Source of the DNA: Cryptomeria japonica
Taxonomy: Eukaryota; Streptophyta; Pinopsida; Cupressales; Cupressaceae
Direction: 5' to 3'
Assembly: GCF_030272615.1 (NCBI RefSeq)
Contig: NC_081407.1
Location: 437,506,230-437,570,229 of the forward strand
Length of the DNA stretch: 64,000 bases
How positions within the stretch are numbered: the stretch's first letter is position 1; each line of letters begins with the position of its first letter. The translations under genes were made by a program, and so were the position numbers. This document shows, piece by piece, positions 45,585 through 56,467 of this stretch. The notes beneath the pieces were generated by a model. The model ran no database searches. It saw only the letters and a list, made by a program, of their open reading frames with translations, and had not been told where the DNA came from.

Positions 45585-46726
45585 TGTGTGTGTGAAAAAG
45601 GGTCTATAGCTATAAGCACAACACTTCAATTAAGTCATTACATGTATGGTTAGTAAATAAATAATCAATAAGTAATAAACCATAACAAAGCGACTAATTG
45701 CCTTCTAAAAGATGCGAGTATAAGATTGCTCTCAGATTTTTATAAGCAATACCAGTGACTAGACTACACCAAGATGCATGATTTAATCTATATGATATTA
45801 ACTATATGGATGCAAGATGGATGAATAATTCAAGCAATAACGAATTCAATCAATATGGATAAACTAAATATGGATGCAAATAATCTAAAAAAGCACAATG
45901 ATCTTCAATGACTCCAGAGTGAAATTAGCGTGATAATAATCTCCAAGTGTGTTCTCAAAAATCTCTGGGGTGAATTGGAATGAGAGCTGAAGGCTGAATT
46001 TATAGAGAATTACAAGAGAGATGATAAAAAAGCTCAATTTAGGATTAATTGAAAATAATTGAGAAATCAGGTTCAGTTAACCTTGAGATAGATTCCAATT
46101 ATAGTTTAATTGAAATGCATTTAGATAAGAAGTTCAAGTTGCATTAGAAATAATATTAAATTCATTCCATGCATTTGAGATAAAAATAGGTAATTCTTTT
46201 ATTTATTCAAGAAAAGAGTCTTTTCAATGCAACTGAACTTCTTTTTTTCTGAAAAGCTTTGAGTTCCAATTTTAGAGAATAATCAATAATTCAATTAATT
46301 GCTTTTCTGATTTCAAGTTCTAAATTTAGAAAAAGAAATAATATCTCAAGTTTGATTTCTCTCTCAATTCAATTCTTTTTGTTTAATTTTCAATTCAACT
46401 CTTGCTTTGTGATTAATTCTTCTTTTGTGATAAATTAATTCCTTTTTTTGCATAATTAAATGGTAAATTTATTAATTAATTAAATATGCTAGGATATTTA
46501 ATAATTTAAAGTAGGATAATTTGATCAAAATGATATTCTTGGAAATGATTCAATTAATTAAATAAATATTTAATTAATATTGAGTAATTGATTTGTCATG
46601 TGATATTTGGTGATTAAAGAATTAATTATGTGCTCAAGATTGATTTAATTGTCTTTAGTTAGGACCTTGGTGATGTTGTCGAGATTAGGGGCCCATGGTT
46701 TAGATGACCATTTTTAGGGTATTACA
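45585..46726 (-). repeat. Nested gypsy 3' LTR (left)
   Basis: On the coding strand it starts TGTAATACCC and ends with a CACACACA run. It matches 58657-59797 nearly throughout, with most differences in the outer 300 bases. Confidence 0.95.
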
Positions 46727-46740
46727 TTTGCCCCTCTTTC
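46727..46740 (-). promoter_or_regulatory. Polypurine tract of nested gypsy
   Basis: TTTGCCCCTCTTTC on the + strand reads GAAAGAGGGGCAAA on the coding strand and directly abuts the 3' LTR. Confidence 0.9.
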
Positions 46741-48664
46741 AATTAATGTGCGAGCAACGCGTTGGTTCAAAGAATATGTGATGTCTAGGAGATGCCAGTT
46801 CTGAACTTGATTGATCATAAACCAGATGAAGAGAAAGGTGTTTAGCTTGATTCGAAGTGATGAAGCTGAATAAAGTCTGATTAAAGCGATACCGATCCCG
46901 AACTTGATTGAACCGAGGAACGATAGAAAACAAAAGATACCGAACTTGAACTTGATTGATCAAGAAGTGGATCTTACTGATCTAGAACTTGATTGATCTA
47001 GACACAACGAGCGAAGATAAAAATTGATCTTGAACTTGATTGATCAAGATACGATGAGCGAAAAATAAACTGTCCAGCTTGATTCGATGCAATGATACTA
47101 AACACCTGCTTAGATTTAGCATGTGATTGAAGATACTCTTTAAACTTTTGATTGAGTTTAAACGAATAATCAACTTGATGAAAAGCGATGAAACTGATTA
47201 ACGTTAAGAGACTAATTTTGATGAAGACAAATATCAGCTTGATTTGAAGCGATGAAATTGATATGCCCCTAGCGATTGATTCAGTGCAGATGATCGAGAG
47301 ATCTCAACTTGATGTGAAGCGATAAAGGTGAGATGCCCCTTAGCAATAAGAATTTGATTGATTTTCTTTTGTTGAAAAGATTTTGCTCGACTTTTGATGA
47401 AGATAAAAAAAAAAATTCTCGACATGTGAGATGTGAGGTCATAAGGTCGTGAGTATGCCCCCTCGGGAGAGAAATCGAAAGATAGCGAGGGTAATGATGA
47501 TACTTTCAGCTCTCATTCAGAAGATAAAGAGATTATTACCATACCGAAATCACTCTAAATTCACAAAAAATGCAGAATGATATGCAAAATGATATACAAA
47601 ATGCAACCTAAACCTAGCCACTAGATTTAAAATGCTTAAGATTCATCACCGAGCATAATGAACACAACAGGTAGGTTAGAGTTCATTTCTTTTTCAATGT
47701 GCAATATTAATTATCTTGTCCGCAATGACCCTTTTTTTTTTCGTTCATATCCTTGGACATATTTTGCAGGGACCCGAATTGCACCATAAATAAATTCCCT
47801 CAAAACAAACAAAAAAATGATGTGGACCTCCCTGTAGCATACAAATAAGTGGAGTCGAGGTATGTGAGGCAATTTCACCTTGATGTGAAGGCTCTTATCA
47901 TAGACATCCAGCTAATTTAGATGTAGCCAGATCATTGGGATCATTCCTACAAGCAGAAATCAAAGAAAATATTATGCCCCAATCCTTGCTCCTCTTAGTC
48001 ACGATAGACTTCCTTGAGTTACTCAGAGGGATAATAATCGAAAACCAATATAAAAAACAACACACAAAGAATTTTTTTTCTTTCATAGCTCAAACTGTTT
48101 AGTGATTGTTTTCCATTATGTTGTTTTACTTGTGTACTCAGTGATAAAACTCTTTGGTAGTTAGGAGACAGGTGACTGATTCAGAGTGGACGACCACGAT
48201 TCACTGACGAAAAGATGACTTGGTTGACACTGCTTAGGATATGTAATGTGCTTTGTCGATTAACCTAAGATTAGGATGTTGACCAGTTTCAAGCCATGAG
48301 GGTTCCAACGAACCAGGATGTCACAAACATGACTGAAATATATGTGCAAGCGAAAGCAAAGATGCAGGAAAGCGGAAATGCCAACATTGCGTTGATAGAT
48401 GGAGCGCTCAAGTACAAGAGGTGCCTGTTTACCAGGTTTTCACCTGCTTGGCAGAGATTCTTTTTTTTTTTTTTTTACCAAGGTGCCTGTTTACCAGGTT
48501 TTCACCAGGGCATTTTCTCTCTTTATATTTTTTTTTTAATTTTTAAATTTTTTTATGATTTTTATGATTTTTTATGATTTTTTTTATTTTTTCAAGACTT
48601 TTTCTGATTTTTAGGATTTCTTCAGGAATTTTTTCAGCTATACATGTTGATGGCACAGAGAATG
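46741..48664 (-). other. Nested gypsy 3' non-coding region with repeated words
   Basis: 1.9 kb between the pol stop and the polypurine tract. From 46800 to 47350 the words AACTTGATTGATC and AGCTTGATTCGAAGCGATGAA recur many times in irregular order. At 48420-48510 a phrase, AGGTGCCTGTTTACCAGG, is duplicated around a T-run, followed by a T-rich stretch (48520-48620). No coding signal. Confidence 0.7.
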
Positions 48665-49800
48665 CTAAGCGAAGAATTTCTTCAAGTGGATGGTGTTAAT
48701 CGGTTCACAGAGCTGTTCTCCTTCCAAATTTGAGAGTTGATAGGCACCAGAGCCGGATACTGCAGTAACAATATAGGGACCCAACCAGTTTGGTTCAAAC
48801 TTCCCTTTGTTGTCTCAAAACTGTTGATTTTTAGGATTTTCTCTCAGAACTAGGTCACCAACCTGAAATTCTCTTTGTCAACCTTCTTGTTATATCCTCT
48901 GGACATTCTTTTCTGATACACTCTGAGATGATCAAACGTCACTTGTCGATGCTCATCTAATAATTTGAGTTCTTGCAATATAGATATTCTATTATCTTCA
49001 TCAGTAACAAGACCTTGCAAAGAAACTCTTAGAGATGGTATTTCCACTTCAATAGGTAGTACTGCTTCGGACCCATACACCAGAGAAAAAGGTGTAGCCC
49101 TAGTAGGTGCTCTGATACTTGTTCTGTAAGCCCATAGTGCAGGATTGAGCTGCAGATGCCAATCCTTCCCAGATTTGTTCACTATTCTGTGCAAGATAGT
49201 TAGTAGGTTTTTGTTAGATGCCTCAGCTTGTCCATTACCTTGAGGGTAATATACTGATGACCAGTGTTGTTTTATTTTGAATTTCTCACAGAGCTCATCC
49301 AAATCTTTATTCTTAAACTATCCTCCATTATCAGTCACGATGGATGAAGGTATCCCATACCTACAGATGATATAGTTTAGGATGAAGAGAGCTACTTGTT
49401 TACCGGTTGCTTTGATGAGCGGAACCGCTTCTACCCACTTAGTGAAATACTCAGTGGCAGTTATGATGAATTTATGTCCATTAGATGAAGCAGGATATAT
49501 CTGACCAATGAGATCAAAGGCCCATTGCTGAAAAGGCCAATGTGTAGTGAAGGGTATAAGATCCCTTGTTGGAGCATGTATGAGATTTCCATGTAGCTAA
49601 CATTTCTCACAGGTCTTAGCAAATATAATAGCATCTTTCTTCATGTCTGGCTAGTAGTAGCCAGTCCGTAGTAGTTTCGGAGCTAAAGTAAGACCATTCG
49701 AATGAGATCCACAAATACCTTCATGAACTTCTGATAACGCACATTTAGATTCTTCAGTTTTTAGACACCTAAGCAATGTACTGTCCAAACCTCATCTAAA
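48665..49800 (-). pseudogene. Nested gypsy integrase
   Basis: Zinc-binding part with H-E-G-I-C-G-S-H and C-E-K-C near 49600-49740. Core with F-D-L-I-G (first Asp), V-T-D-N-G-G (second Asp) and Y-Y-P-Q-G-N-G-Q-A-E (Glu). C-terminal part with G-S-E-A-V-L-P-I-E and, after a one-base shift near 48860, V-G-D-L-V-L-R-E-N and W-L-G-P-Y-I-V. Ends at the TAG 48665-48667. Several in-frame stops, including one where G-Y-Y-W would be expected. Confidence 0.9.
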
Positions 49801-50450
49801 TAGATCATTAGCAATGATAACATACTGTGAAGTGTTTTGATTTAGGTTTCTTTTCTCATTACGAGTAAGATTTTCAGGGATAATTTGGTCTCATAGATAA
49901 GAGTAGATGTGGCTGTATCGGGATGAGTCATGTCCAATAATAGCACAGACTATTTGGGTCTCAAGAGAATCATAGGCCGGGTAATGTAACTCTTCCACTA
50001 GGAATTCAAAGCGAAAATTGGACTTTTGTAACTCAAGTATAGATGCCAAGGTGGCCATAGCATCTGCTGCTCTGTTTGTGGATCTACGAATCTGTTGGAA
50101 TGATACAAAAGCAAAGTACTTCTTAAGATCATCAACCATTCTCTTATAAGGCATTGGTTTCTCATCTCAAGTCTGATATGTATCATTGATTTGATTTATG
50201 ATCAGCTGAGAATCTCCATAGATGTGTAATTCTGCAACCTTCCATTCAATAGCTAGCTTTATCCCGTTTACCAAAGCTTCATATTTTGCAATGTTATTTG
50301 TGCAAGGGAATATAATCTTATAAGACTTCGGGATTGAGTACTTCTGAGGAGTAATAAACAATATTCCAGCACCAAAACCATTTTAGGTGAAAGATCCATC
50401 AAAGAACATCTTCCAGGGTTGTTGAGTAAGATGCGTTATTGATTCATCTG
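49801..50450 (-). pseudogene. Nested gypsy second RNase H (archaeal-type, Tat lineage)
   Basis: A further RNase H between the usual gypsy RNase H and integrase. Motifs: W-K-M-F-F-D-G-S (Asp), N-I-A-K-Y-E-A-L (Glu), H-I-Y-G-D-S-Q-L (Asp) and N-R-A-A-D-A-M-A (Asp). All four acidic positions are present, and three in-frame stops interrupt it. Such a second domain is known from Tat/Ogre-type elements and may take over RNase H function from the first. Confidence 0.88.
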
Positions 50451-50799
50451 GAAACTCTATATGCAGCGGTTGAGTGTCTTCAAGCGGAGCTTCAGCAAGT
50501 TGATCAACAATTACCTATCCTTTTATGGCTTTGCGTTCCACATATTCAATGTCAAACTCTGTAAGGATCATGACCCAATTTGCCAATCTTCCTGTTAGTG
50601 TTGCTTTGTTGAGTAGATACTTGAGTAGATCAATTTTAGCCACCAGCTTGACTGAATGTGCTAACATGTAGTGTCTCAATTTTTGTGATGCAAAGACTAA
50701 TACCAAGCATGATTTGTCTATTATAGTGTATTTCATTTCATAAGACACCAATGTTCTGCTGATGTAATAGATGGCTCGCTCCTTTTTATCATCATCTTG
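50451..50799 (-). pseudogene. Nested gypsy RNase H (standard position)
   Basis: Follows the reverse transcriptase directly. Motifs Y-I-S-R-T-L, L-V-F-A-S-Q-K-L-R-H-Y and W-V-M-I-L-T-E-F-D-I-E-Y are present, with stops at about 50800 and 50515. Typical gypsy RNase H fold region. Confidence 0.85.
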
Positions 50800-51954
50800 T
50801 TATGCCAGAAGTGCCCTCAGTGATGAATCAGTTGTTGATATATATAAGATCAATGGTTTACCTTGAATAGGCGGCATCAATATTGGTGGATTAGACAGGT
50901 ACTCTTTTATCTGCTGAAGGCGTTGTTCACATTCCTGATCTGAATTGTATATTATTCCTTTCCTCAATACTTTTGTGAAAGGTTGAGCTTTGTCTGCTAG
51001 CTGAGAAATGAAGCGTTTGATGGATTGGAGATGTCCCTGTAGACTTCTTATTTGACTGATGTTCTTCGGAGGTGGCATTTCCATTATAGCTTGGACCTTC
51101 TCAGGATCAACCTCAATTCCCTTCTTTGAAATGATGTAGCCAAGTAGTTTACCAGATGTTACTCCGAATGCACACTTCTTTGTATTTAACCGGAGTTTGA
51201 ACTTTTCCATTCTGTCTAGTATAGGACCTAGCTCTTGAATATGTGTGGATCTCTTCATAGTCTTCACTAAGGTGTCATCAACATAATCTTCTATATTCTT
51301 ATGCATCATATCATGAAATATAGTAGTTACTACTCTTTGATAGGTCGCCCCTGCGTTCTTTAGCCCAAATGGCATGGCATTCCAGCAAAAGGTTCCCCAT
51401 GCATAGGTGAAAGTTGTCTTTTCTTGATCTCCATGAGCTATTTTGATCTGATTATAGCCAAAGAATCCATCCATTAGTGAGTACATCTCATATCCAGCAG
51501 TCATGTCGACTATCATATCAATGTTTGGTAATGGAAAGTCATCCTTCGGACAAGCTTTATTAAGATCTCTGAAGTCAGTGCAAACTCTGATAGATTTGTC
51601 TACCTTTAACACAGGTACTATGTTTGAAATCCATTCGACATAATCTATAGCTCTAATGAATCCAAATTTTAATAGTTTTTCTAGCTTAGCCTTGACCAGT
51701 AGTGCCACATGTGGGTGCATCTTATGGAGTTTTTGTTTGACTGGTTTAACTCCTGGTGTGATAGAAAGATGGTGTATGATGAGATCAAGATCCAGGCCTG
51801 GCATATCAGAGTACGTCCATGGAAAGTTTATTTTCTTTTCTAAGAATAGATGAGTGAAATCCTTCAATTCTTCTGCTGATAGTGATTGAGCTACATGAAT
51901 GATGTGTGGTGTCTCTTGACTCCCAATGTTCACTGGCTGAGTTGGCTTGATCAA
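50800..51954 (-). pseudogene. Nested gypsy reverse transcriptase
   Basis: A 384-codon open block, the best preserved part of the element. Motifs: V-C-T-D-F-R-D-L-N-K-A-C-P-K-D, S-L-M-D-G-F-F-G-Y-N-Q-I, F-C-W-N-A-M-P-F-G-L-K-N-A-G-A-T-Y and the catalytic D-Y-V-D-D. Then G-K-L-L-G-Y-I-I-S-K-K-G-I-E, followed by the R-S-L-Q-G-H connection. Catalytic residues are intact. Flanking stops prevent a full polyprotein. Confidence 0.95.
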
Positions 51955-53410
51955 TATGGAGGACCTTTCCTAGAAATGACTTGGCAGTACATCAAGTATC
52001 TCACCTTCAGGCACCTCAGAGAGGTTTACACCTTTAGGTATGTCCTTTATTTTCTCTTTTTTAGATTCTTACACTGCTACAATGTGGTTTTTGTCATCAG
52101 ATCTTTTATTTTTATTTTTCTTATTTTTGCGACTAAGATACTTGATATTTGCTTCAGTCATGTTTTCACTCTGTTCGTTGGTGAAATAGTACATGGGTTC
52201 AACTGCATTGACATAATAGGCTAACGTATAGTCATTGGCAAAAGTAGGTATATTCATGGGCTGGTTCTGTAAAGCACAGTCAATTAGTTGTGGATGTAGT
52301 AAGGATAAATGTTGGATAGGTTTGAGAGCGTTCACAGTATTGTCATCACAACTGCGGATCAAAAAGTCAAGTTCCAGAAGGATGCCTTACGTAAGTGTCT
52401 CGAGACTAGGAAGAGTCAGAACATGATTATTAAAGTTCACATTAATATTTAGTTGACCTAATCCAATAGACATACTTGTAGCGTCGTTCCCTATGCCAGA
52501 CTGGACGTCATATCGTGGTTTGACAGCGATAAGATCAGTAGACATATTTTTATTGTTTGTATTAGATGATTCCGAATTTGAGGCTGAGTAGATATTGTCT
52601 TGAATAAGATTGTCATCAGAGTCATCAGAGTCATCGGATGAAGTTTCTAAGTCTTCTTCAAGTGATTTAGTAAGTGTATGTATGGTATCAACACCAACAT
52701 CTCTAATACTGCAAGTTCCTTCATGTTGTGGTTCATTTATCATTTGTATCTGACACACCTGTTGACATGATCTTACCGTTTCTATGATTTGTTGTCGTCT
52801 ACTCCATTCAGCTTCCTCTGGACTAATAACTAGTTCTTGTTCTATAGCTTCCAACTCTTCTTGTGTAGTGCTATACCTGATTTGTTCTGTTTTAGCATAG
52901 GGGTACATAGATGAAAACCTTTCTGGTACTCTTCCTTCCTTCAGTCCTTGTTCATAATTTTCTTGTCTCTTTTGTCTAATTTCTTATATTTCCTTCTCTA
53001 GTTTTATGCGCATCAGCTCTTGAGTATCATCTATGACACTGCTAGACCCTTCCAGAGTTTCTGTACTAGATGTATCTGAGAGGTGGTCAGGACCCCATTC
53101 ATACTCATTTGAGTCAGTCTCTGAATCATCTACTTGCTGCCTACCAGTGTATGTGACTAGAACTTCTAGTGGTGCAAACAATTCTCTGATTCTTACTACT
53201 TCATCTCTTATATCCTCTGGGACCTCAACTTCTTGTATTATTGTAGTTGACACCATCAGAGCTTGAGTGTTGACTGTTTCTTCTTTCTTGACTGTTGATT
53301 CATCTTTCTCTTTTCTACACTCTGCTTTTGTTTGTTGAGCATTTGCTTCTTGTAATGTTGAAGGTGATATCATTTTCTGCCACTTATTCTTAGGAACATG
53401 TTTTTGGTTT
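51955..53410 (-). pseudogene. Nested gypsy acidic linker before reverse transcriptase
   Basis: In frame with the domains on both sides. The region is rich in Glu, Asp and Ser, with a D-S-D-D-S-D-D stretch near 52620, and has no recognisable enzyme. Stops lie at about 52984, 52387, 52069 and 51970. It joins the G-patch to the reverse transcriptase and is probably not a separate gene. Confidence 0.7.
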
Positions 53411-53748
53411 GATGTCTTTTTCGGATTGTATCCCAGTCCAGCCTTATCATTTGTGGATTTTGTTTGCAGCTGAATTGGTTTAGTAATACCCTCTTGATGT
53501 TTACCTAGGGGACCAATACCTGAATATCCCATGCATTGAATCATCTTGTAGCCAGGACCATATTGGTTTGAGGAAATCTCACAATGTCGTACCTCCTCAT
53601 TTTGACTATCTTCCTTAAAGAGCCAATTAAGAACAATATCCTCTTCTATTTCATCTGCTAGGGAGTTAGAGGACTGTACAAAGAGACCATCATATATGGT
53701 ATTTAGAGCTGAAGTTTGTGTTCTCATAGCCTTTGATGGCTTGCCCAA
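53411..53748 (-). pseudogene. Nested gypsy G-patch region
   Basis: M-I-Q-C-M-G-Y-S-G-I-G-P-L-G-K-H-Q-E-G (53490-53545) and K-A-G-L-G-Y follow the spacing of a G-patch, a short glycine-rich RNA-binding module that occurs after the protease in some retroelements and retroviruses. It lies in the same frame as protease and reverse transcriptase. A stop at about 53749 separates it from the protease. Confidence 0.75.
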
Positions 53749-54660
53749 CTAATTTGGTGATGGAGGGAGAGAAACTAATGAAAGCACCGGTTCTATCTTG
53801 TAGCCATCCATGCCGATATTTGTAATCTTCAATCCCTTTTCTAAGTCTTTCATCAGTGTTTCTAGAACTTCATTTGTAGAGGCTGCCCTATTATGAGGCA
53901 CAAAAGTATCTACACCTTTTGTCAATACATTACAAATGATATTTGTATCAGCAGGAATACTGACTTCTGTTCCATTATAAGGAAACTTTAAGCATTGATG
54001 GTATGTTGATGGTACTGCCTTCATTTCATGAATCCACAACCTGCCCAGTAAGATATTGTATGACAAAGGAATATCCAGTACCTAGAAAAGGACATCTCTT
54101 TCTACAGGTTCCACCCTGATAGGTAATGATACCAGACCTTTAGAGGTCCTTTCTTCTTCATCATAGGCTTTTATGGTTATTCTCTTGTCGGGATCAATGA
54201 CATTTTTAGAGAATCCTACTTGTGTAAGCAGACTGTAAGTACAGATATTCAACCCCATGCCTCCATCTATCAAAACATGTTTGACCCTGTGTTTATGGAT
54301 CATGGCTTCAATATGCAATGGCTGGTTATGAGGATGATTTAGCGAGTTGTCATATTCTTCAGAGAAGGTCAGATAGTGAGGTGAAGTCAGATGACCCACC
54401 ATTGACTGAAACTGATCAACGTCTAAATCCTTGGGAACATTAGTGGTGAGCAATGCTTTGTCTAGGATCTCTTTGTGAGTAGATGAGAGTTTTAGCAATT
54501 CAAAAATTAAGATTTGAGCATTTGTCCTTTTCACCTGTTCAACGACACTATATCCAGAGGATGATGTTGAAGTTAGCCTTTTAAATTTATCCAAGGTTGG
54601 TTCTTTTTGTTTGTTTGATTGGGTTGGTGGGTTCAATGTTGCTTGAGCCAGGTTGGAAGA
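53749..54660 (-). pseudogene. Nested gypsy protease region
   Basis: Aspartic protease: H-V-L-I-D-G-G-M-G-L-N-I with the catalytic Asp at about 54267 (D-G-G in place of the usual D-S/T-G), then [15 protein letters not shown], a conserved flap/C-terminal feature. A TAG at 54082 interrupts F-Q-V-L-D. Confidence 0.85.
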
Positions 54661-56467
54661 ACTAGCTCCTTGGAGAGTGACTTTCTTTTGAGATCGGGTC
54701 AGAGCTCTTGCATATCATGATTCATTTGGTTTATCTTAGACTATAATCACATTGCAATATTTTGATTGGGAAGGCTCAATCATGTTAATGACGTTGTCAT
54801 TGCCGGTATAAGTATAATTTACCTTGGCACCTCCTTTGGTCTTTTAGGAATCACCTTGTTTGTAAATAGGTAAAGGGTCCTTACATGCTTTATGATTAGC
54901 ATTGGTCAGATGATTCCCAACAACAACTTTACCAACATCTATGAGATCTTGAATCTCATGTTTTAGCTTCATGCAGTTGTTTATGTTATGACCTTTATTC
55001 CAATGGAAGTCACAGTATTCATTTTCTCTCCATCATCTTGGTTTGACTTCTAGATCATATGGTCTAGAGTTATCTGGTAGTGTTATCAAGTTGTTTGCCA
55101 ATAGAGTTTTGAAAGCGGATTCATATGATTCTTTGAGAGGAGTAAAATCATGCTTAGGTTTGGAAAGCCAAGGCTTTTCTTCGAACCATTCTTTTGTTTT
55201 CTTTGGTGGATTTTCTGCTGCAGCCTTAGCAACTTTAAGAGCTTGTGTGCCGCTAGCCAAGTTGAATATTGTGGGCTTTGAGTAAGTTTTAACAGCGTCT
55301 ACTACTCCATCGTTAACAACATTCTTGTTGTTGTCTTTGCCAAATTTCCAATACTTGTCCTTCTCTTTAGAGCTAGATCCTGGTTGTGTTTCTTTCCAAG
55401 GTGAGATATCTCCCTTCTTTATGAGCACATCTTCCATTCAAATGGTATTATCTACCATTGTGTTAAATGATGGGTGTACTTGTATTTGTATACTATACTT
55501 CAGTTCGGGGACCAAGTTATTGACAAATATATCCATTTTCTCAGAGTCTGGGATAGGTCGAGAATACCTAGAGAGCATCTTTCTCCAGCATTGGAGGAAA
55601 GTAAGAAGAGGCTCCCTTGTTTTCTGTTTAGTATTGCAAAGCTCGATCATAGTCACATGATGTCGAATGTTGTATGAGTATTGTTGTAAAAATAGTTGGA
55701 TTAGTTCTTCAAACATTTTTATTCCTTTGGGTAGACTTGAGAACCATTTCATTGCTTGACCCCCTAAACTCCTTGGGAAAAGGTGCATGAGGTACGTTTG
55801 ATCGTGCATGAGCAAGCGACACAAAACTCTCTGAGATGATCTTGAGGATCCGAGGTACCATCATATTTGTCAAATTTTGGGATCTCAACTCGTGAAGAAG
55901 TGGAGGCATGTATAGATTTTTGTCAAATGGAAAGGGACATATTGTTTCCAGAGAATATTATTTTGGGGACTTATCCTTATTGTTCAGTTCTGTGACCTCC
56001 ATTCTTAAGGCTTTTAATTGTTTGTGTACCATGAGTATAGGTGATTCTTCCTTTTTAGTAACGAGTGTCTGAACATCATATCCAGTAGGAAGTTTGGCAC
56101 CTTTTTTTGCTAGTTCTAAGAAATAGTTTTCCTTCTCTCGAGCTAGGATAGCTTTCATCATTTTTCTAAAGTGTTTGTCCTTTTGACAGTCAAGAATATC
56201 TTTTTCTAGAGGTTTAGTGTCTTTTTCAGCCTCACTTGATGAGGAATCATTATTGGTTTCATGAATATTAAGGTTGTCTTTGTTCTTGTCATTGTGTTCT
56301 GTCTCATATATAGTGGGAGATTCAGGTTCATAAAAAATTGGTCTGCCTGATGACGAAGGTATGTTAGCGAGTGGATCCTCCATGTAAAATGGGTTATCTT
56401 GATATGAGAAGGGTTGTCCTTTGCCTTTGGCTTCTTTCTTACGAGAACTCTTGGTTTGAGTAGGCAT
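54661..56467 (-). pseudogene. Nested gypsy Gag
   Basis: Starts M-P-T-Q-T-K-S-S-R-K-K at 56467, followed by a Pro/Ser/acidic region to 55958. After a frameshift comes the capsid-type Gag domain (55824-55438), with P-R-S-L-G-G-Q-A-M-K-W-F, Y-S-Y-N-I and F-V-N-N-L-V-P-E-L-K-Y. A basic C-terminal region follows, with an H-W-N-K-G-H-N segment near 54990 and stops at 55438, 55033 and in 54700-54850. Gag would form the particle around the element RNA. Confidence 0.85.

Noticed and set aside
48480-48620. T-rich sequence that could be a poly(A) tail of another minus-strand LINE
   Set aside because: It lies inside the nested gypsy 3' region with no LINE sequence beside it and no target duplication that I could find.
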